Part shown: one piece after another, positions 1 to 5,913 of the stretch | Layout: each line of letters opens with the position of its first letter | How positions within the stretch are numbered: the stretch's first letter is position 1 | From: Acidimicrobiia bacterium | Lineage (GTDB): Bacteria; Actinomycetota; Acidimicrobiia; Spongiisociales; JAENVV01 | Direction: 5' to 3' | NCBI GenBank assembly: GCA_020352575.1 | Contig: CP070681.1 | Span: 825,712-831,624, forward strand | DNA: 5,913 bases | Made by a program: the position numbers and the translations under genes | Notes under the pieces: generated by a model | Told to the model about the DNA's origin: nothing | The model's input: the letters and a program-made list of their open reading frames with translations, nothing else | Database searches by the model: none

Positions 1-11
1 GGGGCTTGCGG

Positions 12-18
12 ACCTCCT
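12..18 (-). promoter_or_regulatory. Strong Shine-Dalgarno-like site, probably for a gene starting just beyond the left edge
   Basis: Read on the minus strand, this is AGGAGGT, a near-perfect anti-16S match, 22 nt past the dnaE stop codon. The remaining bases to the edge (positions 11 to 1) contain no ATG, GTG or TTG in any frame, so any start codon it serves lies outside the window with a spacer of about 11 nt or more, slightly long for a Shine-Dalgarno site. The inference is a co-directional gene closely following dnaE. The match could also be chance in GC-rich DNA. Confidence 0.35.
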
Positions 19-40
19 GCCGGTGGGATTCCTCCCCTGA

Positions 41-3000
41 TCAGCGGACGCTGCCTGCCCCGAACAGCTCGCGGAGCTCGGCGTAGAGGTCGGATCTGGG
101 TTCCACCCGGAAGCCGTTGAAGAGGAGCACCTTCGGATCGGCGCCGTTGAGCAACCGGAGGAAGACCTGGGCTTCCCCGGGGTGGTTCTCGAGGACCGAA
201 CGGAGCGCCGCGACCTTCTCCCGGCTCAAGGCCGAGGCCTTCACGTCTATGTGGACGGCCGACCCGGCGTCCAGCCGGGGCTCCAGAAGTTCGGCAGCCA
301 CCACCTTCCGCTCGTCGCCGCGGGTATCGACCCGTCCCTTTACGAGCAGGATCGCGTCCTCCTCGATGAGGGGCCCGTACTCGTCCACGGCCTTCGGGAA
401 GCAGAGCACCTCGACCTCTCCTTCGAGGTCCTCGAGTTGGAAGAACACCATGAGCTGGTTGTTCTTGGTCCACCGGCGCGTGACCGTGCCCACCACGCCG
501 CCGACGACGACCTGCTCGCGGTCCGCTCGCTCCTCCAGGCCGGGCACGGTGCAGGTCACCGAGGCGCGCAGCACGTGCTCGACGCCGAACAGCGGATGGT
601 CGGAGATGTAGAGGCCGAGCATCTCCTTTTCGAACGAGAGCCGAATGCGCTTGTCCCATTCGTCGGAGCCAATGGCCTCCAGGGGGGACTCGGTCGGCGG
701 CGCGTCACCGCCGTCGAAGAGGCTGAACTGCCCGGCCTCCTCGTTGCGCCGACGTTCGACGGTGGCGGCGAGCACGTCGTCGAGGGCGAGGAACAGCGCC
801 TTGCGGGTGTGCCCCATGTCGTCGAATGCGCCCGCCTTCACCAGGGACTCCATCGTCTTGCGATTGAGGACCGAGAGGTCGACACGGTCGAGGAAGTCGG
901 CCACGTCGGCGAACGGCCCCCCGCGGCGCTCCTCGAGGATCTTCTCCACCACACCCTCGCCCACGTTGCGGATGGCGGACATGCCGAAGACGATCACGCC
1001 GTCGTCGACGGTGAAGTCCATGTCGGAACGATTCACGTCCGGCGCCACGACCTCGATGCCCAGCGAGCGGCACTCGTTGAGGTAGAGCGACGTCTTGTCC
1101 TTGTCCCGCTTCGTGGAGGTGAGGAGGGCCGCCATGTACTCGGCGGGGTGGTTCGCCTTCAGCCAGGCCGTCTGATAGGCCACGTAGGCGTAGCAGGCGG
1201 AGTGGCTCTTGTTGAAGCCGTAGCCGGCGAAGTACTCGATGAGCCCGAACAGCTCCTCGCCGAGCGCGCTCCCGTACCCCTGGGACTCGGCACCCTTCAC
1301 GAACTTCTCGCGCTGCTCGGCCATGAGCGCCGGGATCTTCTTGCCCATCGCCTTGCGGAGGCCGTCGGCCTCGGCCATCGAGAACCCGGCGATGCGCTGG
1401 GAGACCTGCATCACCTGCTCCTGGTACACCATGATCCCGTACGTCTCCCCGAGGACGTCCTCGAGGTCGGGATGGGCGTACTCGACCTGCTCACGGCCGT
1501 GCTTGCGCTCCACGAACATCGTGTGCATGTTCGCCCCGAGGGCACCGGGGCGATAGAGCGCGTTGACGGCGATGATCTCCTCGAACCGGTCCGGCTCGAG
1601 GGCGCGGATGAGGGTGCGCAGGCCCGACGACTCCAACTGGAACACGCCGATCGTGTCGCCCCTCCGGAGCAGGTCGAAGGTCTTCTCGTCGGTGAGGTCG
1701 ACGCGGTCGATGTCGGGCCGTTCGCCCGAACCCTCCTCTATGAGGTCGAGCGCGCGGTCGATGATGGACAGGTTCCGCAGGCCGAGGAAGTCCATCTTGA
1801 GGAGGCCGAGGTCCTCCACTCCGTGCATCTCGTACTGGGTGACGATCTCGGCCCCGTCACCCTTCTGCTGGATCGGGACGATGTCGGTGATCGGCGTCGG
1901 TGCGATGACGACGGCAGCGGCATGGATGGAGTCCTGGCGGCGGAGGCCCTCGAGCCCCCGAGCAGTGTCGATGGTCTCGCGGACGTCGTCCTCGTCCTCG
2001 TACAGCCGGCGCAGCTCACTGGCCTCGTTGTGGAAGGCCCGGGCGTTCTCGTTGCCGGGCTCGGGTTCCTCGATCAGGTCGGCGATGCTCGCCTCCCGGC
2101 CGAGGATGGCCTGGGGCCACAACTTCGAGATCTTGTCGCCGAGCCCATAGGGGTGGCCGAGGACTCGGGCGGCATCCCGCACCGCCTGCTTCCCCTTGAT
2201 GGTCGAGAACGTGATGATCTGGGCCACGTGGTCCGAGCCGTACTTCTCGGCCGCGTACTGGATCACGTCGGCGCGATACCGCTCGTCGAAATCCATGTCG
2301 ATGTCGGGCATCTCCTTGCGACCCGGGTTGAGGAATCGCTCGAAGATGAGGCCGTACTCGATGGGGTCGAGGTCCGTGATCTCCAGGCAGTACGCCACGA
2401 TGGCGCCCGCCGCCGACCCACGTCCCGGTCCGCAGCGGATCCCCCGATCCTTGGCGTACTTGATGAGGTCCCAGACGATGAGGAAGTAGGCCGGGAAGCC
2501 CATGTCATCGATGATCCGGAGTTCGTGCTCGATGCGGTCGCGCACCTCATCGGACAGCGGGTCGCCATAGCGCTGCTTCGCCCCCCGGTAGACGAGGTCT
2601 CGGAGGTACTCGCGCTCCGTGGTGCCGGCGGGCACGGGGAACTCGGGAAGGAGGATCCTGTCGAACTCGAGTTGGACGTCGGCACGCTCGGCGATCCACA
2701 GGGTGTTGTCACAGGCGCCGGGGAACTCGTCCTCGGGGAACAGGCGCCGCATCTCCGCCGCGCTCTTCAGGTAGTACTCGGGGCCGCCGTTGAACCGGAA
2801 CCGGTTCACCTCGTCCTTGGTGGAGCCGGTCTGGATGCAGAGGAGCACGTCGTGGGCGTCGGCCTCATCCGCGCTCACGTAGTGGGCGTCGTTCGTGGCG
2901 AGGAGCGGTGCCCCCACCTTCTTTGCGATGTCCCGCAGGTCAGGGAGCACACGCTGCTGGGCCGCGAAGTCGTGGTTCATGATCTCGATGAAGTAGTTGT

Positions 3001-3541
3001 CCCGACCGAAGATGTCCTGGTACATCGCGGCGACCTCGACGGCCTTGTCGAAGTCCCTCGCCTCGTGCTCCTGCCCCTCCTCCACCACGGCGTCGGGCGC
3101 AAGCATCTGCGCAACCGGTCCACCGAGGCATCCGGAGGTGGCGATGAGGCCCTCGGAGTGCTCGGCGAGCAGCTCGAGGTCCATCCGCGGCTTGTAGTAG
3201 AAGCCCTCGAGGTACGCCCTGGAGGCCAACTGGATGAGGTTGCGGTATCCCGTCTCGTTCTCCGCCAGGAGGGTGATGTGGTAGTAGTCCCGACCACCAC
3301 GGGGCCGGTCGAGCCGGGACCCCTTGGCGACGTAGCCCTCCATGCCGATGATCGGCTTCACGCCGGCCTTGGCGGCGGCCTTGGTGAAGTCCACGACCCC
3401 GTACAGGACCCCGTGGTCGGTGATGGCCACGGCCGGCTGGCCGTCGGCCGAGACGTGCTCCATGACCTTTGCGACGCGAGCGGCGCCATCCAGCATCGAG
3501 AACTCGGTATGGACGTGGAGGTGAGCGAAGGAATCGGCCAT
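41..3541 (-). CDS. dnaE: DNA polymerase III subunit alpha (replicative DNA polymerase, DnaE1 type)
   Basis: Catalytic subunit of the chromosomal replicase; it extends DNA 5' to 3' in the cytoplasm, bound to the sliding clamp. The protein has 1166 aa, matching the family's usual length of about 1150-1190. Domains in order: PHP domain (about 1-290) with the metal-site residues H9, H11, D18, H43, E68, H88, C138, D218 and H220 all present; C-family polymerase palm and fingers (about 295-810), with the GPGRGSAAG loop at 371-379, the PDIDMDFD acidic cluster at 412-419 and a further catalytic Asp, D584, in the KMDFLGLRN motif; the YGFNKSH motif at 774-780; helix-hairpin-helix region (about 815-910); a clamp-binding peptide QFSLF at 938-942; OB fold (about 1010-1090); and a C-terminal tau-binding-like domain to 1166. 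The ATG at 3541 places the PHP motif eight residues in, as in homologues. No Shine-Dalgarno is visible. One oddity: the usually conserved RPGP motif reads RPGA (664-667). The gene contains no TTA, CTA or TCA codon. The identification is secure. Confidence 0.99.
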   Translation of the reverse strand: MADSFAHLHVHTEFSMLDGAARVAKVMEHVSADGQPAVAITDHGVLYGVVDFTKAAAKAGVKPIIGMEGYVAKGSRLDRPRGGRDYYHITLLAENETGYRNLIQLASRAYLEGFYYKPRMDLELLAEHSEGLIATSGCLGGPVAQMLAPDAVVEEGQEHEARDFDKAVEVAAMYQDIFGRDNYFIEIMNHDFAAQQRVLPDLRDIAKKVGAPLLATNDAHYVSADEADAHDVLLCIQTGSTKDEVNRFRFNGGPEYYLKSAAEMRRLFPEDEFPGACDNTLWIAERADVQLEFDRILLPEFPVPAGTTEREYLRDLVYRGAKQRYGDPLSDEVRDRIEHELRIIDDMGFPAYFLIVWDLIKYAKDRGIRCGPGRGSAAGAIVAYCLEITDLDPIEYGLIFERFLNPGRKEMPDIDMDFDERYRADVIQYAAEKYGSDHVAQIITFSTIKGKQAVRDAARVLGHPYGLGDKISKLWPQAILGREASIADLIEEPEPGNENARAFHNEASELRRLYEDEDDVRETIDTARGLEGLRRQDSIHAAAVVIAPTPITDIVPIQQKGDGAEIVTQYEMHGVEDLGLLKMDFLGLRNLSIIDRALDLIEEGSGERPDIDRVDLTDEKTFDLLRRGDTIGVFQLESSGLRTLIRALEPDRFEEIIAVNALYRPGALGANMHTMFVERKHGREQVEYAHPDLEDVLGETYGIMVYQEQVMQVSQRIAGFSMAEADGLRKAMGKKIPALMAEQREKFVKGAESQGYGSALGEELFGLIEYFAGYGFNKSHSACYAYVAYQTAWLKANHPAEYMAALLTSTKRDKDKTSLYLNECRSLGIEVVAPDVNRSDMDFTVDDGVIVFGMSAIRNVGEGVVEKILEERRGGPFADVADFLDRVDLSVLNRKTMESLVKAGAFDDMGHTRKALFLALDDVLAATVERRRNEEAGQFSLFDGGDAPPTESPLEAIGSDEWDKRIRLSFEKEMLGLYISDHPLFGVEHVLRASVTCTVPGLEERADREQVVVGGVVGTVTRRWTKNNQLMVFFQLEDLEGEVEVLCFPKAVDEYGPLIEEDAILLVKGRVDTRGDERKVVAAELLEPRLDAGSAVHIDVKASALSREKVAALRSVLENHPGEAQVFLRLLNGADPKVLLFNGFRVEPRSDLYAELRELFGAGSVR

Positions 3542-3547
3542 GGGCGA

Positions 3548-3577
3548 ATTACACGAGTGGGATTCGTGACCCTACCA
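3548..3577 (-). promoter_or_regulatory. Candidate dnaE promoter region (two alternative -10 elements)
   Basis: The 59-nt gap between the rhomboid stop and the dnaE ATG contains two -10-like elements on the minus strand. TGGTAGGGT (3577 down to 3569) fits the extended -10 pattern TGnTAnnnT and would give a leader of about 20 nt. TGTAAT (3553 down to 3548) lies 6 nt before the ATG, the spacing expected for a leaderless transcript, but it lacks the important A at position 2. No convincing -35 hexamer is seen for either, and no ribosome binding site precedes the ATG. Read-through from the rhomboid gene is the alternative. Confidence 0.25.
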
Positions 3578-3600
3578 GCGCCCCGACGGAGGCCGGCCCG

Positions 3601-4413
3601 CTAGAGCTGGGTCGCGAAAACCAGGATGCCTGCGAGCCCGAGGAGCAGCATCGCTGCCGCCGAGCGATCCTTCACGGTTCGGAGGATGCCGTACGCGACC
3701 ACGCCGCCGATCAGGCCACCGAGGTGCCCCTGCCAGGAGATCCCCGGCAACAGTGAGATGAAGGCGTTGATGGCCAGCAGTGACAGGATCGACCGGAGTT
3801 GGGCGTTCCCTGCCTTGCTGCGTCGTTGCACCCACGCACTCCCGAGCCAGATCCCGAACAGCCCGAACACCGCGCCGGATGCGCCCACGGTGCCGCTGAA
3901 TGGGTCGGCGAGGTACGTGACGGCCACCCCACCGGCGACGGCCGAGAAGAGCCACACCGAGATGAAGGGCAGGCGCCCGAGGCGTGCCTCGAGTCCCTGG
4001 CCGAGGATGTAGAGGGCGTACATGTTCACGCCGAGGTGCAGGAAGCCCCCATGCCCGAGTGAGTGGCTGAGGATGCGCCACCAGTCGCCCTCCAGTACTG
4101 CGGCGGGCACCAGGACCACCAGCGACCGGGCACCGGGGACCACCGACGCCACGATGTAGGCGAGGACGGTGACGACGAGGATCCCCATCGTGATGGGGGC
4201 CCGTTGGGCGAGCCCGCGCTGCGCGGGGCGCCGAATGACCCGCTGCGTGCCTTGCTCCATCACGCAGGTCGGGCACCGTTGGCCGACCGCTGCCTCGATC
4301 GAGCAATCGCCGCAGATCGGCCGCTCACACCGGGTGCACGCCAGGTAGGTGACCCGGTCGGGGTGGCGGTAGCACACCGGCGCCGTGCCGGCCTCGGTGC
4401 CCTGGGGTTCCAT
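3601..4413 (-). CDS. Rhomboid-family intramembrane serine protease with N-terminal B-box-like zinc finger
   Basis: Membrane-embedded serine protease that cleaves transmembrane segments of client proteins; its substrate here is unknown. The 270-aa protein starts with a cysteine-rich cytosolic module with eight likely zinc ligands (C14, H17, C26, C29, C34, C37, C47, C50), spaced as in B-box/zinc-ribbon modules common on actinobacterial rhomboids. About seven hydrophobic helices follow (roughly 74-93, 121-139, 149-169, 174-193, 206-223, 229-246, 252-269), which suggests the six-helix rhomboid core plus one C-terminal helix. The catalytic dyad is visible: S179 in GASG (177-180) in helix 4 and H230 in helix 6. 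H126 and N130, in an HxxxN motif in helix 2, match the oxyanion-hole pair of GlpG, so an active enzyme is expected. The ATG at 4413 keeps the whole zinc module but has only pyrimidine-rich sequence before it, with no Shine-Dalgarno. The gene lies 40 nt after pfkA and 59 nt before dnaE, with no obvious functional tie to either. Confidence 0.95.
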   Translation of the reverse strand: MEPQGTEAGTAPVCYRHPDRVTYLACTRCERPICGDCSIEAAVGQRCPTCVMEQGTQRVIRRPAQRGLAQRAPITMGILVVTVLAYIVASVVPGARSLVVLVPAAVLEGDWWRILSHSLGHGGFLHLGVNMYALYILGQGLEARLGRLPFISVWLFSAVAGGVAVTYLADPFSGTVGASGAVFGLFGIWLGSAWVQRRSKAGNAQLRSILSLLAINAFISLLPGISWQGHLGGLIGGVVAYGILRTVKDRSAAAMLLLGLAGILVFATQL

Positions 4414-4420
4414 GGAAGGA

Positions 4421-4426
4421 AGGGTA
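4421..4426 (-). promoter_or_regulatory. Candidate leaderless -10 element for the rhomboid gene
   Basis: On the minus strand this reads TACCCT, a TAnnnT match ending exactly 7 nt before the rhomboid ATG at 4413. That spacing puts the transcription start at or next to the A of the start codon. The intervening bases are pyrimidine-rich and cannot pair with the 16S tail. No -35 hexamer is recognisable 16-18 nt upstream. Leaderless genes with this layout are common in actinomycetes; its presence here is inference. Confidence 0.35.
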
Positions 4427-4431
4427 GGAAA

Positions 4432-4449
4432 CGGGGAGGGGTACCCCCG
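4432..4449 (-). terminator. Weak terminator-like GC hairpin after pfkA
   Basis: Just past the pfkA stop codon (4454-4456), the minus strand can form a five-base-pair stem CGGGG/CCCCG (4449-4445 with 4436-4432) around an 8-nt loop, followed by TTTCCT. The loop region contains a perfect 10-bp palindrome, GGGGTACCCC (4438-4447), which offers a competing fold. The stem is short and the U tract is only three bases, so this would be a weak terminator or attenuator at best. Its position between two genes is the main argument for it. Confidence 0.2.
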
Positions 4450-4453
4450 AGCG

Positions 4454-5473
4454 CTAGCCGAAGAAGGTCTCTGCGACCTCGTAGAGGTCGGGGGTCACGC
4501 CCCGGATCTCGGCACAGCCCTCCGAGAGGGGCACGGCGACGATCTCACCGCCGCGCATCGCGACCATCGTGCCGTGCTGCCCGCTCACGGCGAGGTCCGC
4601 TGCACGGGTGCCGAGCCGGGTGGCGAGCACCCGGTCGAAGGCGGTCGGCGTCCCGCCGCGCTGGAGGTGGCCGAGGACCGTCACCCTCGTCTCGAAGCCG
4701 GTCATCTCCTCGAGGATCGGAGCGATCTGGTACCCCACGCCGCCGAGCCGGTCGAATCCGAACGCGTCCTTCTCGAGTTCGGTCTTGACCGGGGGCTTGA
4801 TCCCCTCGGCCACCACGACGATCGAGTAGTTCTTCCCGCGGCGATGGCGACGACGGATGAGGGATGCCACCTCTTCGAGGTCGTACTCGACCTCGGGGAT
4901 GAGGATGGCCTCGGCGCCCCCTGCGATCCCGGCGTACGTCGCGATCCACCCCTTCGTGCGACCCATCACCTCGACGATGATGATCCGGTTGTGGGCCTCG
5001 GCAGTGGTCGTGAGCCGGTCGATGGCGTCGGTCACGATCTGGACCGCCGTGTCGAAGCCGAAGGTGAAATCCGTGCCGTTGATGTCGTTGTCGATGGTCT
5101 TCGGCACGCCCACCACCTTGGCGCCGTCCTCCTGGAGCCGGAGTGCCGTGCGGAGCGTGCCATCCCCACCGATCACCACGAGGGTGTCGATCTCGTTGCG
5201 CCGGAGCGTCTTCTCGACGCTGGCGAAGCCATCACCGTGGACATAGGGGTCCCGACGGGAGGTGCCGAGGATGGTCCCACCCTTCGCGAGGATCCCCCCC
5301 ACGTCCTTGTCGTCGAGGAGCTCGACGTCGCCCTCCATGAGGCCGTCCCAACCGTTCATGATCCCGACGACTTCGGCGTCGTACTTCTGGTTGGCCCGGA
5401 CGACGAGCCCCCGCACCACGGCGTTGAGGCCGGGGCAGTCGCCGCCGGCGGTGAGCACTCCGATGACGCTCAT
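4454..5473 (-). CDS. pfkA: 6-phosphofructokinase, actinobacterial mixed-substrate (group III-like) type
   Basis: Cytosolic glycolytic enzyme that phosphorylates fructose-6-phosphate to fructose-1,6-bisphosphate. The 339-aa protein covers the full PFK fold. Visible motifs are the N-terminal glycine-rich donor loop LTAGGDCPG (7-15), GGTILGTSR (65-73), GGDGT (102-106), PKTIDND (124-130) with the catalytic base D128, VMGR (169-172), VAEG with E223, and the fructose-phosphate-binding GHLQRGG (268-274) with R263, H269 and R272. It ends AETFFG like other members of this clade. At the two E. coli donor-discriminating positions it has Gly (G105, equivalent to 104) and Lys (K125, equivalent to 124), a mix of the ATP-type and pyrophosphate-type pairs, so the phosphoryl donor is not settled by sequence. 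The ATG at 5473 is chosen because it starts directly at the MSVIGVLTAGGD motif and has a GGGAG site 6 nt upstream; the frame is open to an earlier ATG at 5566, but that stretch overlaps the upstream gene and is unlike PFK. Probably co-transcribed with the PFK-family gene 13 nt upstream. Confidence 0.96.
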   Translation of the reverse strand: MSVIGVLTAGGDCPGLNAVVRGLVVRANQKYDAEVVGIMNGWDGLMEGDVELLDDKDVGGILAKGGTILGTSRRDPYVHGDGFASVEKTLRRNEIDTLVVIGGDGTLRTALRLQEDGAKVVGVPKTIDNDINGTDFTFGFDTAVQIVTDAIDRLTTTAEAHNRIIIVEVMGRTKGWIATYAGIAGGAEAILIPEVEYDLEEVASLIRRRHRRGKNYSIVVVAEGIKPPVKTELEKDAFGFDRLGGVGYQIAPILEEMTGFETRVTVLGHLQRGGTPTAFDRVLATRLGTRAADLAVSGQHGTMVAMRGGEIVAVPLSEGCAEIRGVTPDLYEVAETFFG

Positions 5474-5479
5474 GCGTCG

Positions 5480-5484
5480 CTCCC
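5480..5484 (-). promoter_or_regulatory. Ribosome binding site of pfkA, deciding its start
   Basis: The minus strand reads GGGAG, then six bases (GCGACG counted with overlap, or five after the motif), then the ATG at 5473. It is a moderate Shine-Dalgarno match at a normal distance, and it supports this ATG over the in-frame ATG at 5566 inside the upstream gene. It lies in the 13-nt gap between the two PFK-family genes, consistent with translation within one operon. Confidence 0.6.
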
Positions 5485-5486
5485 GT

Positions 5487-5913
5487 TCAGTAGAGGAACA
5501 TGGGCTTGCCGCCCACGTGCCGGATCTTCGGCCGATACGCGTCGACGTCGTACATCTCTCCGACATCGACCCGCTTCACGCCCTCGCCGGTCACCGAGAT
5601 CGGGACGTTCGTGTAGGTGCCGCCACGCAGCGCCACCATGCGGCCCGATTGGCCCTCCATGGCAAGGTCGGCGGCCATCACCGCGTAGTTGCTCGCCACC
5701 ATGAGGTCGAGCGAGTCGGGGCTCCCCGACCGCATGAGGTAGCCAACCGACTGGTTGATGATGTTGATGCCCGTTGCGTCCTTGAGGAGGGCACCGAGCT
5801 CCTGGCCGATGCCGCCCAGCTTCCGGTGCCCGTAGGCATCCGCCTCGCCGCTCAACGCCATGTCGCCACCCTCGATCACGGCACCCTCGGACACCGTCAC
5901 CATCGCGTAGTTG
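5487..5913 (-). CDS. Second phosphofructokinase-family protein (ATP- or pyrophosphate-dependent), C-terminal part only
   Basis: Only the last 141 residues are inside the window; the frame runs open through the right edge, so the donor-binding motifs and catalytic base are not visible. The segment aligns with the C-terminal third of the neighbouring pfkA: VTVSEGA matches VVVAEG (the conserved Glu binds sugar phosphate), [10 protein letters not shown] matches LGHLQRGGTP, and AADLA..GQ.G.MVA.RGG..VP is shared. It carries an extended tail of about 15 residues ending GKPMFLY that pfkA lacks. Compared with E. coli PFK, the His of GHIQRGG is Tyr here and the intersubunit Arg before it appears to be Ile, while the motif's Arg is kept. 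This GY.xRS style resembles pyrophosphate-dependent and longer PFKs of about 400 aa; that is inference from memory. An internal ATG at 5903 is not a credible start, because homology continues upstream of it. The stop codon (5487-5489) is 13 nt before pfkA, indicating an operon. Confidence 0.9.
   Translation of the reverse strand, partial: NYAMVTVSEGAVIEGGDMALSGEADAYGHRKLGGIGQELGALLKDATGINIINQSVGYLMRSGSPDSLDLMVASNYAVMAADLAMEGQSGRMVALRGGTYTNVPISVTGEGVKRVDVGEMYDVDAYRPKIRHVGGKPMFLY

Noticed and set aside
25..36. A small hairpin (GGGA/TCCC stem with a GGAA loop) right after dnaE
   Set aside because: It has only four base pairs and no following T run, which is too weak for a terminator and easily found by chance.
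182..3604. A 1140-codon plus-strand open frame covering dnaE
   Set aside because: It is in exact codon register with dnaE on the other strand and is open only because dnaE avoids TTA, CTA and TCA codons. Its translation is a biased mix rich in Val, Leu, Glu, Asp, His and Arg, with no recognisable domain.
4438..4447. The perfect palindrome GGGGTACCCC as an operator
   Set aside because: A single 10-bp GC-rich palindrome with no second copy and no regulator nearby; it is more simply part of the weak hairpin, or chance.
5294..5300. A run of seven C (G on the coding strand) inside pfkA as a possible frameshift or slippage site
   Set aside because: The frame is intact on both sides and the encoded VGGI matches the family's expected sequence there, so there is no sign of a shift.
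5474..5566. A 31-residue N-terminal extension of pfkA from the ATG at 5566
   Set aside because: It would overlap the upstream gene's coding end, its sequence is unlike PFK N termini, and the ATG at 5473 has a ribosome binding site and begins at the conserved motif.
4385..5704. A 439-codon plus-strand open frame across pfkA and part of its neighbour
   Set aside because: It has the same codon-register artefact over pfkA, crosses gene boundaries, and shows no domain-like sequence.
1..5913. Mobile elements, CRISPR repeats, tRNA/rRNA genes, defence or secondary-metabolite systems
   Set aside because: Nothing of the kind was seen. Genes fill nearly the whole window, the gaps are 59 nt or less, and no repeats, transposase, integrase or RNA-gene-like segments were found on either strand.

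Overview
The window holds ordinary high-GC chromosomal DNA. Four protein-coding genes all lie on the minus strand, one of them cut by the right edge. In transcription order (right to left) they are: the C-terminal third of a phosphofructokinase-family protein, a complete second phosphofructokinase (pfkA, 339 aa), a rhomboid-family intramembrane protease with an N-terminal zinc finger (270 aa), and the replicative DNA polymerase III alpha subunit (dnaE, 1166 aa). The high GC content, strong avoidance of A/T-ending codons, the zinc-finger rhomboid architecture and the actinobacterial 'mixed-substrate' type of PFK point to an actinomycete. The DnaE sequence style suggests a lineage near Acidimicrobiia. 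That placement comes from remembered family sequences, not from a search.

Layout. 1-40: short sequence after dnaE with a strong Shine-Dalgarno-like AGGAGGT on the minus strand, hinting at another co-directional gene starting just outside the window. 41-3541: dnaE. 3542-3600: 59-nt gap with candidate -10 elements for dnaE. 3601-4413: rhomboid protease. 4414-4453: 40-nt gap with a small GC hairpin and a -10-like TACCCT placed exactly where a leaderless start would need it. 4454-5473: pfkA, preceded by a plausible ribosome binding site. 5487-5913: 3' part of a second PFK-family gene, only 13 nt upstream of pfkA, so the two are very probably one transcript.

The two PFK genes form a functional pair in sugar-phosphate metabolism (fructose-6-phosphate to fructose-1,6-bisphosphate). 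They differ clearly at substrate-pocket positions, so division of labour (phosphoryl donor, direction or regulation) is plausible. The rhomboid and dnaE genes have no evident link to glycolysis or to each other beyond sharing a strand; they look like housekeeping neighbours. I found no mobile element, CRISPR array, RNA gene, phage feature or undescribed system. The points worth a second look are the tandem PFK pair with its unusual residue combinations, the intact PHP proofreading site in DnaE, and the apparently leaderless starts of two genes.
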